A DNA stretch of 64,000 nt from Microdochium bolleyi (GCA_001566295.1 KQ964249.1:186001-250000), one strand, 5' to 3'; counted from the stretch's first letter, positions 43,807 through 55,862 are shown. The notes: generated from the letters alone by a model not told the origin. Translations and numbers: made by a program.

Positions 43807-45668
43807 CTACAATTCCATCTTCTCCTCAACCTGCTTCTTGGCAGCGGCGCCGCCGGCACCAACCTGGCCAACAACCCACTGGTACGCGCCCTTAACGCTC
43901 TCGCCAAGCTTGGCGAATGCGGTACCGGTGGGGCTGGAAGTGCCATACTTGAAGTAGGTCGACTGCTTGCGGACCTGGGCCTTGAGCGAATCAAGAGTCG
44001 AGCCCTGGGGAACGGGGATGCCGTAGCTGTCCAGGTAAGCCTTGAGCTCGGTCTCGCTCCAGGTGTCAAAGGCGCTGGTCTTGGCAGAGTCGGTAGCCGA
44101 AGCCAACCAAGCGGTGGCCGAGGCGTACTTGTCGCCTCCAGCGCTAGAAGCTGAAGCGTAGGCGGACTGGGCAGCGTCGGTAAGCTCTTCGCGGGTAGCC
44201 TCGCTCTTTTCACCGATCTTCTGAGCAGCAGCGTTGCCGCTGCGAGCGAGGTAAGCCTTCAGGGTATCGTAGGAGAGATCGTCCCAAGTCCACGCGTTGT
44301 AGCCAGAGAGCGCCTTGTGCGAGTTCTTGCGCACCAGAGCACGGAGCTCGTCGGTCTTGGAAGCGTGAGGGACAGGAATGCCACGAGCATCGAGGTAGGC
44401 CTTCAGTCTGGTGTCAGACCAGGCGTTGATCGCGCTGTCAAAGGCGTCCTTGGCGGCAAGGCTCGCATCCTCGGTGGCCTGGGCGTATTGGTTGCCGGCC
44501 TTGCTGGTAGCAGCACCAAAGGCGCTAGCGGCCGAGTTGGAAACGGTGTCGCCCAGGAGAGCAGCGCGACGCTTGCGAACGAGAGCACGGAGCTCGTTGG
44601 TCTTGGTGCCTTGGGGAACTGCACGCACGTCTTAGCGTGTGATCTTTGAGTACAAGTCAGAGGTCCAGACTTACCGTTGATGCCGTTCTTGTCGGCGAAC
44701 TCCTTCAGCTGAGACTCGCTCCAGGCATCGATAATCTTGTCAGTCAGGGTAGCGTAGGCGGCGTTGGCGCTGGCGGAAGCAGAAGCACCCTGCTCCTGGG
44801 CCTTCAAGTAGGCGAGGCGCGAGTTCCGGCGGACCGAAGCGATGAGCTTGTCACGCTGCACGGGGTATTAGTACTGGTACCCTGATGCACTATTACTGGT
44901 CGTGACACTTACAGAGGTCGGCTGAGGAGCCGGGAAACCGTTGGTGTCGAGCCACTCCTTGAGGTCAGACTCGCTCCAGGAATCGTAGAGCCAGTTGCCC
45001 GGGTAGGCAGCGGCCTCGCCAGCCTTCTTGGCGACGGCCTCGTAGTTGGAGCGCGCCTTCTGGAGAAGGGTGTCACGGTTGCGGGGTTGGGGGACTGGAT
45101 TGCGCATTGTTAGCCTGCTTCTCTAGACCCCAAGAAGTGCAGAATACGGCAAGTACTCACCAGGAATGTTGTGCTTGTCACAGAATGACTTGAGAGAGCT
45201 GTCGGTCCAGGTGTCGAGGATCCAGTCCCGGGCGTTACCCCAAGCACCCTCGGCCTTGTCCTCAGTCTCGTACCAGCTGGACTGGACCTGAGAGATGAGA
45301 GAGTCCTTGCTGCTGGCGGCGGCCTGCTTGGTCTCGATGCCGCGGGCCTTGAGGTAGGCGGCCAGGCTGTCAGTGTCCCAGTTCTTGTAGGGAGAGACAG
45401 CATAGGCGTCCCAGTTGTCCGAGATGACCTTCTCGAGATCCTTGCGGTCAGCCGGGGTGGGGTACGGGATATCATGGTCTGAGAGCCATCGCTCCAGCTC
45501 CGTCTCGTGCCACTTGTTGTAAGCTGTAAAGACATGTTTTAGTATCAGGGCTGGTGGCATGAGCTAGGTAATGGTGCTTTCATGAAACCTACCGGCCTTG
45601 CTGAACCAGCTGCTGCTGGCGACAGCGCTGGTCGCCAGCGTGAGGATGATGGATGTCGACAACCTCAT
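43807..45668 (-). CDS. ish1: Ish1/Msc1-type stress-response protein with HeH/LEM-like repeats
   Basis: Five exons (45668-45593, 45523-45161, 45094-44913, 44855-44675, 44618-43807) encode 537 aa. The first 17-18 residues (MRLSTSIILTLATSAVA) are a signal peptide. About eight repeats of an Ish1 motif follow, each W-x-x-x-x-L-x-x-x-L/A-x-x-x-G-I-P: KWHETELERWLSDHDI, NWDTDSLAAYLKARGI, TWTDSSLKSFCDKHNI, SWSESDLKEWLDTNGF, AWSESQLKEFADKNGI, AWSDTRLKAYLDARGI, WDDLSYDTLKAYLARSG and TWSETELKAYLDSYGI, mostly followed by PVPQ. Between repeats lie Ala/Ser-rich helical linkers. Ish1 of fission yeast is a nuclear-envelope/stress protein; Msc1 has been linked to meiotic recombination. Localisation here is inferred only. 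Confidence 0.93.
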
Positions 45669-47692
45669 TGTGAAGTGAGATGTGCGTGAGCGGTGACTGG
45701 CTGTGCTCGGTAGATATGGTCAAGGTACCACTGCTTGACGAATGTGCAGATGGGGGATTGGGAGGTGTAAGAAACAGGAGCAGTCGCAGAAGTAGTGCGG
45801 ACCGAAGGGTTTTGTGTGTCGCGGGGTGGCATGAGCAACCTTGAGAGCTGCGGGAGAGAGCCTCAGGACAGCAAAGCTTGTGTGGAGGGGAACGGCCGGG
45901 AGTGGGAGCTCCAGAAATGCATCACGTCACTGTGTTGTGAGCTCAGTCACCAGCCCGCCGCGTTTGCTCCTGCCTTGGCCACCTGTGGCTCTGGCACATG
46001 CTTGCACCTGCTCGCGTCGGGCATGTACGGATCGGCATGTATTGTGTACTATTGAACAGTCCCTTATTCGCGGTCTCCCCACAGGATGTCTTCAACACAA
46101 AATCACTATTTGCAGGCTCAGGTTTATCGGTATGTGGCCGTCGAGAGATTCTTCATGGCGACCACGACGCTCGACATCGATACATGCGTGACTGTGAGTA
46201 TTGGACACCCGTTCCAGGTCCTTTTCGAAATCCAGACTGCCTCGCAGTAGAACCACGCCACAGTGGACATGCCGAGGACATCCTGCACAGGAGAATTGGG
46301 TGATTTGCGTGGCGTGTGCTGCCATATTCGAAAAAAGATGCCATACCAATGACGTAATCCAGCACTCCGCTCCCGGGGGTGGAACAGCTCAACCTGAACG
46401 TCCAGCAGGGAGCGGGGAAGTGACGAGAGAAAAGGCTCCCGCTTTGCTCAAAGCACGCGCATAAGCCACAAAAGCACAAGCCAGCCAGTGGCAAGCGGCA
46501 GTCTAGGCTTGCAGAGACCTCCCAGACTCGCCAGACACGCGCGCCCGCTGTGTGTCGGCTGGGAAAAGCGCATCTCGATCGCTGCAAAGCTGTTTCGTCA
46601 CACATGGAGCAGGCCAATTGGGGGTCTCGACCAGGGGCGCTGTCAGTCCGTCGATCAGCCGCCGCTCGGGCGGAATGCTCCGGTGATGTCATGGGCACCT
46701 CACACAAATGTGGGGTTGCTTGATGCCACGCTTCAAGCTCTCGACGACTACGACGATGACGACGGGCTTCAGTCCGGCCGGTTCTCCGTCAAGGCACGAT
46801 CGGCCGGGCCTATTTCATGTTGCACGAGCCTGGCGGCTTTCGCTTGGCCTTCAAGCCACATGTACGGACGGGCATCAACGACAAGGAGCAGCAACGAAGC
46901 CGTCAACAACACGCATGCATCGCAAGACAAGTTACACTGCTAGAAGGTGTGCAAGTTGGACCGCACGAGCATGTACCTAGGCCGGCCAACAGTAGTATCG
47001 TACCTTACTACCTCAAGGTAAGAATACTTTAGTACGTAAGCACGCTATCCGCAGCTAGCTCGTGAATCTGCCAACGTGTACTTGCCTTCATGAACCATCC
47101 AGCTCAACACCTGGGCAAGCTAGGAGGAGAAGCGAGCGGCGGAGCCTCTATGCATGGCCCTTGTGCTCCCCATGCTCTTGTCTGCGCGTAGGTGGTGCAT
47201 GCTTCTCTGCCCTGCAAGAAAACCAAGGGCATCAGGAGCCGGCTGCTATCGAGCGGTTTTGTGGCCACGGTAATGGCAGTGCAGACACATAATGGACGAC
47301 ACCGAGTGGTCAGGTCCTCTTCCCACGATAAGACTACAATCCTTCAGGTCACAGGATCCACGAATCAGCAATAGGCCTAGTTGAGAAACTGACTGTCTTC
47401 CGTGAACAAAATAAAAGAAGCTGGTATAAGTGACTGAATTTCCCCAAGCATACGACCCAAATAAGTCCCATCCCGCGGCTCCCCACCCCACCCTGATTCC
47501 TACGTCGCGTTACCTCCGCAGCAGCGGCAGCAGCTGGCAAGACCGAGGAATTTAGGTGGCAAAGTGTTGTGAATAAACGCCCAAAACTCCCAGCTGGTAT
47601 GTAAAGATCCCACATCCGATCTCCCCACATAATAAATCTTTTTTGCATTCTTTTCCATTTACGCCAAAGCTCGCCCAGCCCTCATGTACTGC
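45669..47692. other. Intergenic region
   Basis: About 2 kb between two minus-strand genes. Open frames are present but none shows a domain or sensible composition. It contains the Ish1-like promoter on its left side. Confidence 0.45.
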
Positions 47693-49747
47693 TCAGTGGT
47701 GCGGAGCAGCACCTGGCGTAGGATAGCCACCGTGCGGTGCAGACTGCGTGCTGTCATATGTCCCCGTCCCGACAGTGTTGGCGTACCCAGACTGCGGGCT
47801 GCCATACGTGTGTCCGGGTGAGGCGGTTGCCGTAGAGTTGGGGACGTGGTCGCCGAGTAGGCTCGGGTTGTAGTGGTTCCCAGGGAGCTCGGAGGGCGTG
47901 TTACCGACGGCGCCGAGCTCCTGTGGTGGCTGCTGCTGGTAAGTTTGTTGCTGCTGATAACCGTATTGACCGCCGTATGGCTGCTGCTGGTAGTTCTGGT
48001 ACCCCTGAGCGCCGTAGGCACCGGCTACAGGCGCGCCGGGAGAGTTAGGGTGGTCCTTGTTGCTAACTGGCGCGTAGTAGCCACCGTGGGGCGACTGCTG
48101 ATACTGCTGAGAAAGATTCGGTTTGTCACTGCGGCCAGCCTCGACCGTACCGGCGGCTCCGGCAGCCGCATCACGCTCGGCCTTGTCCTTCTTGTGGCGG
48201 CGCCAGAAGAAGACTGCGAGTCCGATGATGGCGAGGGCGCCGACAGCAATACCAATTCCCATTCCAGCCTTGGCACCCGTGCCTAGGCCAGTATCACCTG
48301 GTGAAGTGGTAGTATTGTTGTTGTTGCCGTTGTTGTTGCCAACCGGAGGTGTGACTTGTTGTCCAGAGCTGAGGTCTTCCTGTGTGAGGGCTTTCCACGA
48401 TCCAGACCATGATTCCTTCCAATCATTCTGGCTGGCCTTGAGCGCCTTGTCGCCATCGCCAAGCTCGACAATCTTCTCACTCGGAACGTTCGGTCCAGGT
48501 GCCTGAGCCAGCCACCACGTATCCGCGCCCCAGTTGGCGCCGAGGAACGCGTCCTGGAGGAAGGCTCGTCCAAGGACGTACCTGTCGGAACCGGTAAAGC
48601 ACGGAAAGTACGGCGTGTCGGTGCTGACGAGAGGCTGCTGGAGGGTGAGATTCAGATGTCTGAATGGAACTGAGATCGAGATGTTCTTGGTGTTGGAGCC
48701 GGCCAAAAAGGTGAAGCGCAGGGCAGAGGCGGAGCTGACAATCTGCGAGTACTTGACGTCGCCAGTCTTCCAGGTGTAGAGACCGAGCTTCTCATTGTAC
48801 TGAAGAGGAAGATGTTTGGCCAGAGAGTCGCATGTCGATTTGGGAAAGCTCAAATATGGGGAGCAGCCATCAACCATTACGTCAATCCCGCCAGACGAGA
48901 TTGAGCTGTTACCAGCAGCGAGAAGACCTCCGAGAGATGTAAAGTTCCATGGCGACTGACCATCGAGAACATCAATGGCAATATCCTTTAGGCTCAAGGT
49001 CGAGCGCGTGCTGCCGTCACCAGTAAGGACGTCCCCCACGATGCGGTTCTGGTCGTAGCCGCCAAAGTAGAACGAGCCCTTAACCGGCGGATTAGCTGAA
49101 CCAATGTGCATACCGAAGGAGTTGGACTTGGTCAACTTGTTGGCGAACATGTAGCCAGGAATCAAACTGGCATTGACCGCCGGAGTGTTGCCACCCATCG
49201 AGAATGTCTGGTTAATGGTCTTGGCCGCACCGAAACCCATGCAGCCGACGCTCATGGGGTAGGCATCACCACCTGGATACTGCACAAAAGCAGAGTCGAC
49301 AAGGGCCATGGACACGTTCGCTATCCTTTGCCCGCCGACTTGCCAATAGTCCACCCACGACTTTGCCTTTGCTCCAATCATATTGACGCCTTTGATGTAG
49401 TCGGACCCGGGCTGGAACTGGATGAAGGCGCTCGATCCGGACTGCGATATCTGGGACTGTGCCGAGTTGTAGAGGCCAGCCTGGCTGCTGTAACAGGGCA
49501 GCGACTTGTTCTTGTTGCAGTAGTCACTGGTCAGCAGGAAACTGGCATATTCGGCGCCAGGATATAAAGCAATCGACTGCTGCGGCGAGCCGAAGCCAAT
49601 GTCGACCGCGAGGGCAGGCCACGGTCCATCAGGACCATATGTCGACTTGGACCATGTCGCGGCGATAGGCTCGGCCAGAACAGGCGACAGCAGGAGAACG
49701 CAGGCCAGGAGTGATAGAGGCAGGCGAGGCGCGGCAGAGGATGCCAT
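47693..49747 (-). CDS. Membrane-anchored pepsin-fold (peptidase A1-like) protein, apparently inactive
   Basis: Intronless 684-aa type I membrane protein. Signal peptide at 1-25, then an A1-type two-lobe domain to about residue 430 (ALAVDIGFGSPQQSI, YFGGYDQNRIVGD, YVLGRAFLQDAFLGANW). The first active-site motif, normally DTGS, reads YPGA (62-65), so the first catalytic Asp is missing; the second reads DGCS (293-296). A Thr/Asn stretch (NNNGNNNNTTTS) leads to a transmembrane helix at 494-515 (AGMGIGIAVGALAIIGLAVFF), the basic anchor WRRHKK and a 160-residue cytosolic tail rich in Gln, Gly, Tyr and Pro. A receptor or adhesion role is possible, but is inference. The upstream in-frame Met at 50122 would add non-signal leader residues, so I chose 49747. 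Confidence 0.86.
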   Translation of the reverse strand: MASSAAPRLPLSLLACVLLLSPVLAEPIAATWSKSTYGPDGPWPALAVDIGFGSPQQSIALYPGAEYASFLLTSDYCNKNKSLPCYSSQAGLYNSAQSQISQSGSSAFIQFQPGSDYIKGVNMIGAKAKSWVDYWQVGGQRIANVSMALVDSAFVQYPGGDAYPMSVGCMGFGAAKTINQTFSMGGNTPAVNASLIPGYMFANKLTKSNSFGMHIGSANPPVKGSFYFGGYDQNRIVGDVLTGDGSTRSTLSLKDIAIDVLDGQSPWNFTSLGGLLAAGNSSISSGGIDVMVDGCSPYLSFPKSTCDSLAKHLPLQYNEKLGLYTWKTGDVKYSQIVSSASALRFTFLAGSNTKNISISVPFRHLNLTLQQPLVSTDTPYFPCFTGSDRYVLGRAFLQDAFLGANWGADTWWLAQAPGPNVPSEKIVELGDGDKALKASQNDWKESWSGSWKALTQEDLSSGQQVTPPVGNNNGNNNNTTTSPGDTGLGTGAKAGMGIGIAVGALAIIGLAVFFWRRHKKDKAERDAAAGAAGTVEAGRSDKPNLSQQYQQSPHGGYYAPVSNKDHPNSPGAPVAGAYGAQGYQNYQQQPYGGQYGYQQQQTYQQQPPQELGAVGNTPSELPGNHYNPSLLGDHVPNSTATASPGHTYGSPQSGYANTVGTGTYDSTQSAPHGGYPTPGAAPHH

Positions 49748-51989
49748 GGTTGTGGGATGTGCGCGGCTGCTGGACGCAATCCTTGATGCAAGAAGGAAAA
49801 GTGAGCGCCTATGAACGAGTTTGCGGTCCTCGTTTGGGTGCTCTAGCGGATCTTTCGACTCGACAAAGAGACAACAGTGAAAGACGAGGAAGTTCAAGGA
49901 AGGAAGCGGAGCGGAAACAGTCAATCCCTCGAGACGGAGAGTCAGGCAGGTAGAGAAGAGGACCGGATCCGAAGAAAGGATCCAAGGAAGATCCTGGGCG
50001 GGCGATTGGGGCGTGGTGTGTCTGACATGATACTCAGTCTGCTTACCGTACTGGGCCGCGAATGGTGCAACCGTACGGGAGGGACCAGGGGCGCCTGTAT
50101 ATTTCCATATTTGGACGTGCATATGGAGACCAGGGCTGGGCTATACGCAGCAGCGAGCGACAGGCGCGAGGCGGTACGCCGCCTGGCTGGAATCGTCAAG
50201 CTCATCTGCAGGCTGCGGCACGACGCTGCGCCCACAGGCTGGGCAGGGCAGGGTCCCATCCCGAGCTATGCTCCCGGATCCTTGTCCGCACATGGAGCCC
50301 GAGAGACAACCGCTCCACCGCTAAGGCCGTCGGGATTGTGACCCCATGCCCATGCGCAGCACTGTACGGAGTACTCAGCATATCTTCACGTCTCTGCATC
50401 TGGCTCATCGTGTATCGGTCGAGAGCGGTATGGGCGACTGGTGACAGTGGCGAGGGACAGTCTGCAGGCCGGGCAGACTCGAGAGCGTCAAGGTCGTATG
50501 GTCTGTGTGGGATGTCTTGCTGGTGCGGAGGGGCGAAACGGCCGGGGGCGCGAAGGATTCACAGCCCTGCGAGAAGGCGTGGACGGGAGTGGCTGCGGGC
50601 GGGCGTGGAGGGGGCAGTCGTCGAGGGTCGTGTGTGTCTGATTAATGACGGCGAGCAGGAGCGCCTCGCCAGTTTCATGATCAGCGGCGTCCAATCTCAG
50701 CGCACCCCACCTGTCAGCAAGTAGCGCCTTTGTCGTCACTTGTCGTGACCAGGGGGGAGGGCGGACGTGCTGCAGGGAGACCCCCAGGGCGAGCAAGACT
50801 GCGAGCAGACAGTACATACTCCTTGGAATCGGCATCAGCAAGAGCGTAGAGTGACCTACTTTGTGCCGAGTGAGTCGAGTGGCTTCTCACCTCGTGATTG
50901 GGCTGGGCCGTTCCGTCGGAGCCAGCGCGATAGACTTTTGAGCTAGCCAAGCCCGCGTGAGACTCGGGCTTTGTTTAATTGCGGAGGCCGGGAGCCAGCG
51001 GGGATGGTCCCCGCTCTACCAGGGACACAAGAGGTTTGTGCAAAGTCCTACGGAGTGGAGGGAGTACAGAGTATGAGATGAAGCGGCTCCCAGCGGCGAC
51101 TGGTGCATCCATTGGCCATGCTCGTCTAGATGGTCAGTCGGACTGTGTTGCTGACAATAGGCATCGCCACCTACGTTCCACGGGTCGTTCCGATAGGGCT
51201 GTGGCTGTGGCTTGGGATGGGGATGGGGATGGGGATGGCGAGACTACTGGACTAGATGGAGCAAGAACAGGTCTTGCTCCCAGATAGCTTGGCCTAGGAT
51301 AGACTTCGCAGACCAGGCACCTGGAAGAGGTCGAGTGGGCAGCGGCCAGGCGGCAAGCTCTGTTGCCAAAAATAGCCTGCGCCCAGCAGCCCGGCGGGAG
51401 GGCTTGACCCTGACGCTGGGAACAAGGCAGTGGACGCCTCATCGCCCCTTCCTTCGATTTGCCGCTCCGGGCGTTGGACCAGCCCGTCGGGCCATGCCTT
51501 TTCCACAACGCGTGGGTGACATGCGTGACATGCCTCCGGGGTTTCCTTTCAGGTTGCTGAAGGACACGATGGCGGCGGGTGGTTGGTGGTGGTGGGCCGC
51601 TGCCTGCACCTTGTTCTTGTTGTCAGGTCCCCTGTCTCGGCCGCCCACTTGAGCACAATGCCACATCGGCCTCTAGCCCCGACTGCTCAAGTGCGGCTTT
51701 AGCCTTGGGTGTGCGCCGCTGGGGAGCCTTGTCCGCTGTGCCTGCTTCATCTCTGCGCCAGCGTCGTCACCACTCCTCGCTCGCCCAGGCCAATGCAACC
51801 TCGACTCCCGGCCACCGTCGCGTTGTCAGCAAGCTCGTCGGCTTTGGGCAATACCCCAGTGTCGCTCACCACCTAACACCAACAAGAACCACCGAACCCA
51901 CCACTGTTCCTGCGCGATATCTCCTCGCGACTGGCCTCCGCCATCGCAGCATCACAACCTGCAACTACCCACCCGCATAGCTAGTCGCC
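49748..51989. other. Divergent intergenic region
   Basis: 2.2 kb with promoters for the pepsin-fold protein (left) and the GT8 gene (right). Contains one TACGGAGTA copy at 50365, a degenerate relative near 51049, and a five-base GGGAT-type repeat at 51216-51240. No gene was supported. Confidence 0.45.
50365..50373. repeat. Recurrent 9-mer TACGGAGTA, copy 2
   Basis: Exact match with an inverted-repeat context (GTACGGAGTAC), in the intergenic region upstream of the pepsin-fold and GT8 genes. Confidence 0.6.
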
Positions 51990-53251
51990 ATGGCGCCCTT
52001 CTCGGCAGCGTGGGCCTCGCTCACCGGCTACAGTGCCGTCCCCAAGACAGAGGCCTCGGGCTCCGACTCGGCCTCGGCGCTCAACAAGCCCACCATCACC
52101 CAGATCCTCACCTCAAAGCAGGTGCGCGTTGCCGCCTCCGTCGCCGCCGTCCTCGGCGTCTTCTACCTCGCTTTCCACAACTACGACCGCCTGCCGTCGT
52201 TAGACGACCTGCGCGGCGGCGCCGCCTCGTCCACCTCCGAGTGCAAGCCTGCCGTCGTGCCTCCCTACAACGAGCACAGCGTCGACTGGTCCCGCTTTGC
52301 GTACACCCAGTACGTCACCAACAAGGCGTACCTCTGCAACTCGGTCATGATCTTCGAGACCCTCCACCGCCTGGGGAGCAAGGCCGACCGTGTCATGATG
52401 TACCCAGACAGCATGATGGACCCGGCCGAGACGAATCCCTCCACCGAGGAGGCCAAGCTCCTCGCCAAAGCCCGCGACGAGTACAAGGTCAAGCTGACGC
52501 CTGTTGGGGTGCAGAAGCGGGCCGGTGGCGACGGTTAGTATTCGTCCCGAGCAAGCGTAGCTCTTCAACCCAGCAGTTCTCCAAGCTAACGTGTCTTTCA
52601 TCGACAGCCACCTGGGCCGAGTCCTTCACCAAGCTCCTCGCCTTCAACCAGACCCAGTACGACCGCGTCGTCAACGTCGACTCGGACGGCACGATCCTGC
52701 AGACCATGGACGAGCTGTTCCTCATGCCGCCGTGCCCCGTCGCCATGCCGCGTGCCTACTGGCTTTTCCCCGACAACAAGATCCTGTCGTCGCAGCTCAT
52801 GCTCGTGCAGCCCTCGGCCGTCGAGTTCGATCGCATCATGAAGAAGATGGAGACCGCGGGCCGCGACGACTACGACATGGAGATTGTCAACCAGCTCTAC
52901 GCCGACAGCGCCATGATCCTGCCCCACCGGCCGTACGACCTGCTCACGGGCGAGTTCCGCGCGAAAGAAGAGGACCACTACAAGTACCTCGGCACCGACC
53001 GCGAGGCGTGGGACCCCGTGGCGATCTTCAACGAGGCCAAGTTCCTGCACTTCTCCGACTGGCCCGTGCCGAAGCCCTGGATCCCCAGCACGTCGATGCG
53101 CGAGCAGAACCAGCCGGCGTGCGTCAAGAGCAAGACCGGCGGCGCCGAGGAGGACTGCACCGCCCGGACGCTCTGGAACGGCTTCTACAAGGACTTCGAG
53201 GCGCGCCGTGCCGAGGTGTGCAAGGTCTCGGGGAAGAAGACGAAGAGGTGA
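51990..53251 (+). CDS. GT8-type glycosyltransferase, type II membrane (Gnt1/glycogenin-like)
   Basis: Exons 51990-52533 and 52608-53251 with a 74-bp intron (GTTAGT donor) give 395 aa. The N-terminal tail is followed by a signal anchor at 46-63 (VRVAASVAAVLGVFYLAF). The lumenal domain begins with FAYTQYVTNKAYLCNSVMIFETLHRLGSKADRVMMYP. The metal-binding D-x-D is in VVNVDSDGTI (206-208). The later block (RPYDLLTGEFRAKEEDHYKYLG, FLHFSDWPVPKPW) is typical of GT8/GNT1-type fungal proteins. Predicted role: transferring a sugar in the Golgi or ER; which sugar cannot be told. The basic C-terminus (SGKKTKR) is short. Confidence 0.9.
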
Positions 53252-53881
53252 TACGGGGACGCGGCTGGAGTGGTGGGCCTTTACTGAAGCGTGATGATAT
53301 GACCATGACATTGAGGATTATCATTTCTTTGGATTTTTAGACACGAACATGTCGCAGATGCGACCTGACGAACGAAAAGCAGAGTGCTAGCATGCAGAGT
53401 CGTTTTTCTTGATACCTGTTGGAGCAATTGCATTGCATTGGATTCAGTTTGTAATGAGACCACGGCGTTCTCTAGCACTGGCCGCTTGTCTCCTACATCC
53501 TTGACATCCAGCGGCGAAGCAGATACGTATAAAGCATGCTGCCCCGGTGACAAGGGTGACGGTCGTCTTGTTGCTTTGCAGACCTTAAAGGGAGGGAGGA
53601 GATGTGTGCAACTGTCGTCTACTAGAGCCAGAATGCCCGTCAGGAACACTACCACTCGACACGTGTCCCAACGAACTCGGGGAGGGGCTTCCTCTCCGGG
53701 CTATCATTTTGCTGCCCGAACACGCGAGACAACGCAGACATGAATCGATACGAGGAAAATATGATATTACGTATATATGGCGATATAGCGATAGTTCTAC
53801 TGCTGCGCCGAAACCTCAAGCCGAAAATCAAACCCCAAAATCAAACTCCAAAGTCAAAGGAATGCAAAGGTCCAGCTCTCA
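53252..53881. other. Convergent intergenic region
   Basis: 0.63 kb between the GT8 and O-methyltransferase stop codons. AT-rich around 53750-53850. No ORF of interest. Confidence 0.45.
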
Positions 53882-55749
53882 TCACCGCCACAGCCACGCT
53901 CTGGCCTGTCTTGTTGCACGCGCCAGGCTCTCCGTCAGCCCGGTGGTTATGGGAGCAAAGAAGGACATGGGTGGCAGCGCCAGTGCAGAAGCCACCATCG
54001 GTCCTGTAGGAGGCTGGAGTTTCTCAGATACTGTAGCAGCAGAGGAAGTGGAGGGCGAAAGGGATTGTCGTGACGACGACTGCGGCGATGCCGTGCGGTT
54101 GTGAGATGTATCCGAGCGAGAGGTGGCACTGGACAAGCCACCGAGGTCTGTATCGTCACGGTCATCCCTCACACACTCAATGACACACAGGCTCTCGGAC
54201 TTGCCGCTGCGGTCGCGGTGCACCTGCACGACGCGGAGCCCAGCCTGGCGCGCGAGCTGCCGCCACTTGTCGAGCGAGCGCTGCTTGCCGCCGAGGGACA
54301 GCATGATCATGTCCATGGCCGCCATGCGCGGGTTCGGCGGATCGTCCATGACGTCCTCCTGGATGAGCAGCCTGCTCTCGTGCGGGTCCATACTCGCAGC
54401 GATGATGCGCAGCATGTTGCCCGCGATCGAGTCGGGGAAGTTGAAGAGGCACCGGCGGATGAAGTAGATGTAGGCCCCTGCGTGTGATGATGATGACGGT
54501 TTAGCATATTGTTTGACAACCAAGAGCAGAATGGCGACTCGCAGAGGCTCTTTTCATGGGGATCATGGGAAATGGAAGCTTGTTCTCGTACCTTTGACGG
54601 GCTGGTCGGCGTGGAAGTCTACAGCCATCTTGGAGACATCCCGCAAGTCTTCATCACCGAGAGCCTCCACCTTGGCAAGAACCTCGGCGCGGTCCTGGAG
54701 CACGAAACGAGACGACGGCAGGCCGGGGTTCTCCGCCATGATTGCTTTGCTTGCCTGGCCCATGCCACCGCCAACATCGACAAAGATCGCCCGCTTGCGG
54801 TTAGTGCCAGCAAGCAGCGGCATGGAGTACTCCTCCTGTCTGACCCGCTTGACCAGCCAGCTGAAGTCGTAGATGCCGGCACTCGGCATGTTGATCTCCA
54901 TGGCCCTCATCTGGCGGCCAAAGCGCTCCGTACGCTCAGGGTCCTTTTGGAGCATGCTGTAGAAGCTGTCTTCTGGGCATCCGTATGCGAATGTGCTCGG
55001 GACATGGTTCATTGTCTGAGGTTCCTTGCGGCCATATGCTTGGAAGAACTTTGGTTCTTGGGCATATGGTACCATGCACACCTCCCAGCTAGAGGCAGCA
55101 GCTATCAGCGAGGCTTCGGAGACATCACTTGCAACGGATGGAACCCAACTTACAAGAGCTGGCAGCGTTTGCCTACGGCGTGCCCTTCCCTCAACTCCAG
55201 CGACCTCGGAGTATGAGCAACTGAAATAGCATTGGTCCGTGCAAGCACTCCATGAGCAACCAACACATCGACGAGTCTCTTCACGAGCGCCTCGTCAGCA
55301 TCCACCAGCGAGGCAAGCTCAGCGATAGAGATGTCGGCCCCTGCCTGAGCTGGAATCTTGTCGAAAGCTTTCCAGACGCAGAACAGCTGACGGGCCGTGA
55401 ACAAGGAACATTGGGTCATCATCTCGGATGCCTGGTCTTCTGCACTGGCCGTCGCAGCCATCTCTTTCGAGATCTTGGCGAGCTGAGAGGTGAAGTACTT
55501 CTCCTCCCAGCTGTCAGGCTCTGGGTTGGATCGCTGGAAGTCGAGGAGCGTCTTCGAGTACCTGCCATGAAGGGCTTGGAACTGTGCTGCTCGTTGGTTT
55601 CTGCGGCGGTAGACTGGGGGATGCATGTCATAGGTCGCTGGCTCCTGCACTGCAGCAACAGCGGCGCTGGCGCTGCTCATGGTCCTTCTGAGAAGGCATT
55701 CCACTTGCGAGATGCGAGCGAGCGACGAAGGCCATCGCGGTGAGGCCAT
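53882..55749 (-). CDS. COMT-type O-methyltransferase with altered catalytic motif
   Basis: Three exons (55749-55154, 55088-54592, 54477-53882; introns 65 and 114 bp) encode 562 aa; an internal Met at 55680 (MSSASAAVA) would give 539 aa. The N-terminal dimerisation/winged-helix part (LFTARQLFCVWKAFDKIPAQ, VKRLVDVLVAHGVL) leads to the SAM motif FVDVGGGMGQASKAI (302-315) and FVLQDRAEVL. The region around the usual catalytic His, normally R-x-x-L-H-D-W, reads RRCLFNFPD (372-380), so the base is absent. The C-terminus (EKLQPPTGPMV...) is a long Ser/Thr- and Ala-rich tail unusual for the family. Related fungal enzymes methylate phenolic or polyketide hydroxyls. A TATA-like sequence lies about 115 bp upstream. 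Confidence 0.9.
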
Positions 55750-55862
55750 TGTATCTTTGTTGTAAGTCTGGTGCCGCAGAGATTGTTGATTTTGTGGTTG
55801 TTGCCAAGTCTAGCTGAGGGCGTCGAGGATCCGGGAGGCAGTGACCGGCTGCGGACTAACAC

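Noticed and set aside
51579..51980. 133-codon ORF just before the GT8 gene
   Set aside because: Ends ten bases before the GT8 ATG in another frame; it is leader/promoter sequence without protein features.
37548..55749. A secondary-metabolite gene cluster
   Set aside because: Two methyltransferases are present, but with no polyketide or peptide synthase, terpene cyclase, P450 or pathway regulator nearby; intervening genes are housekeeping.
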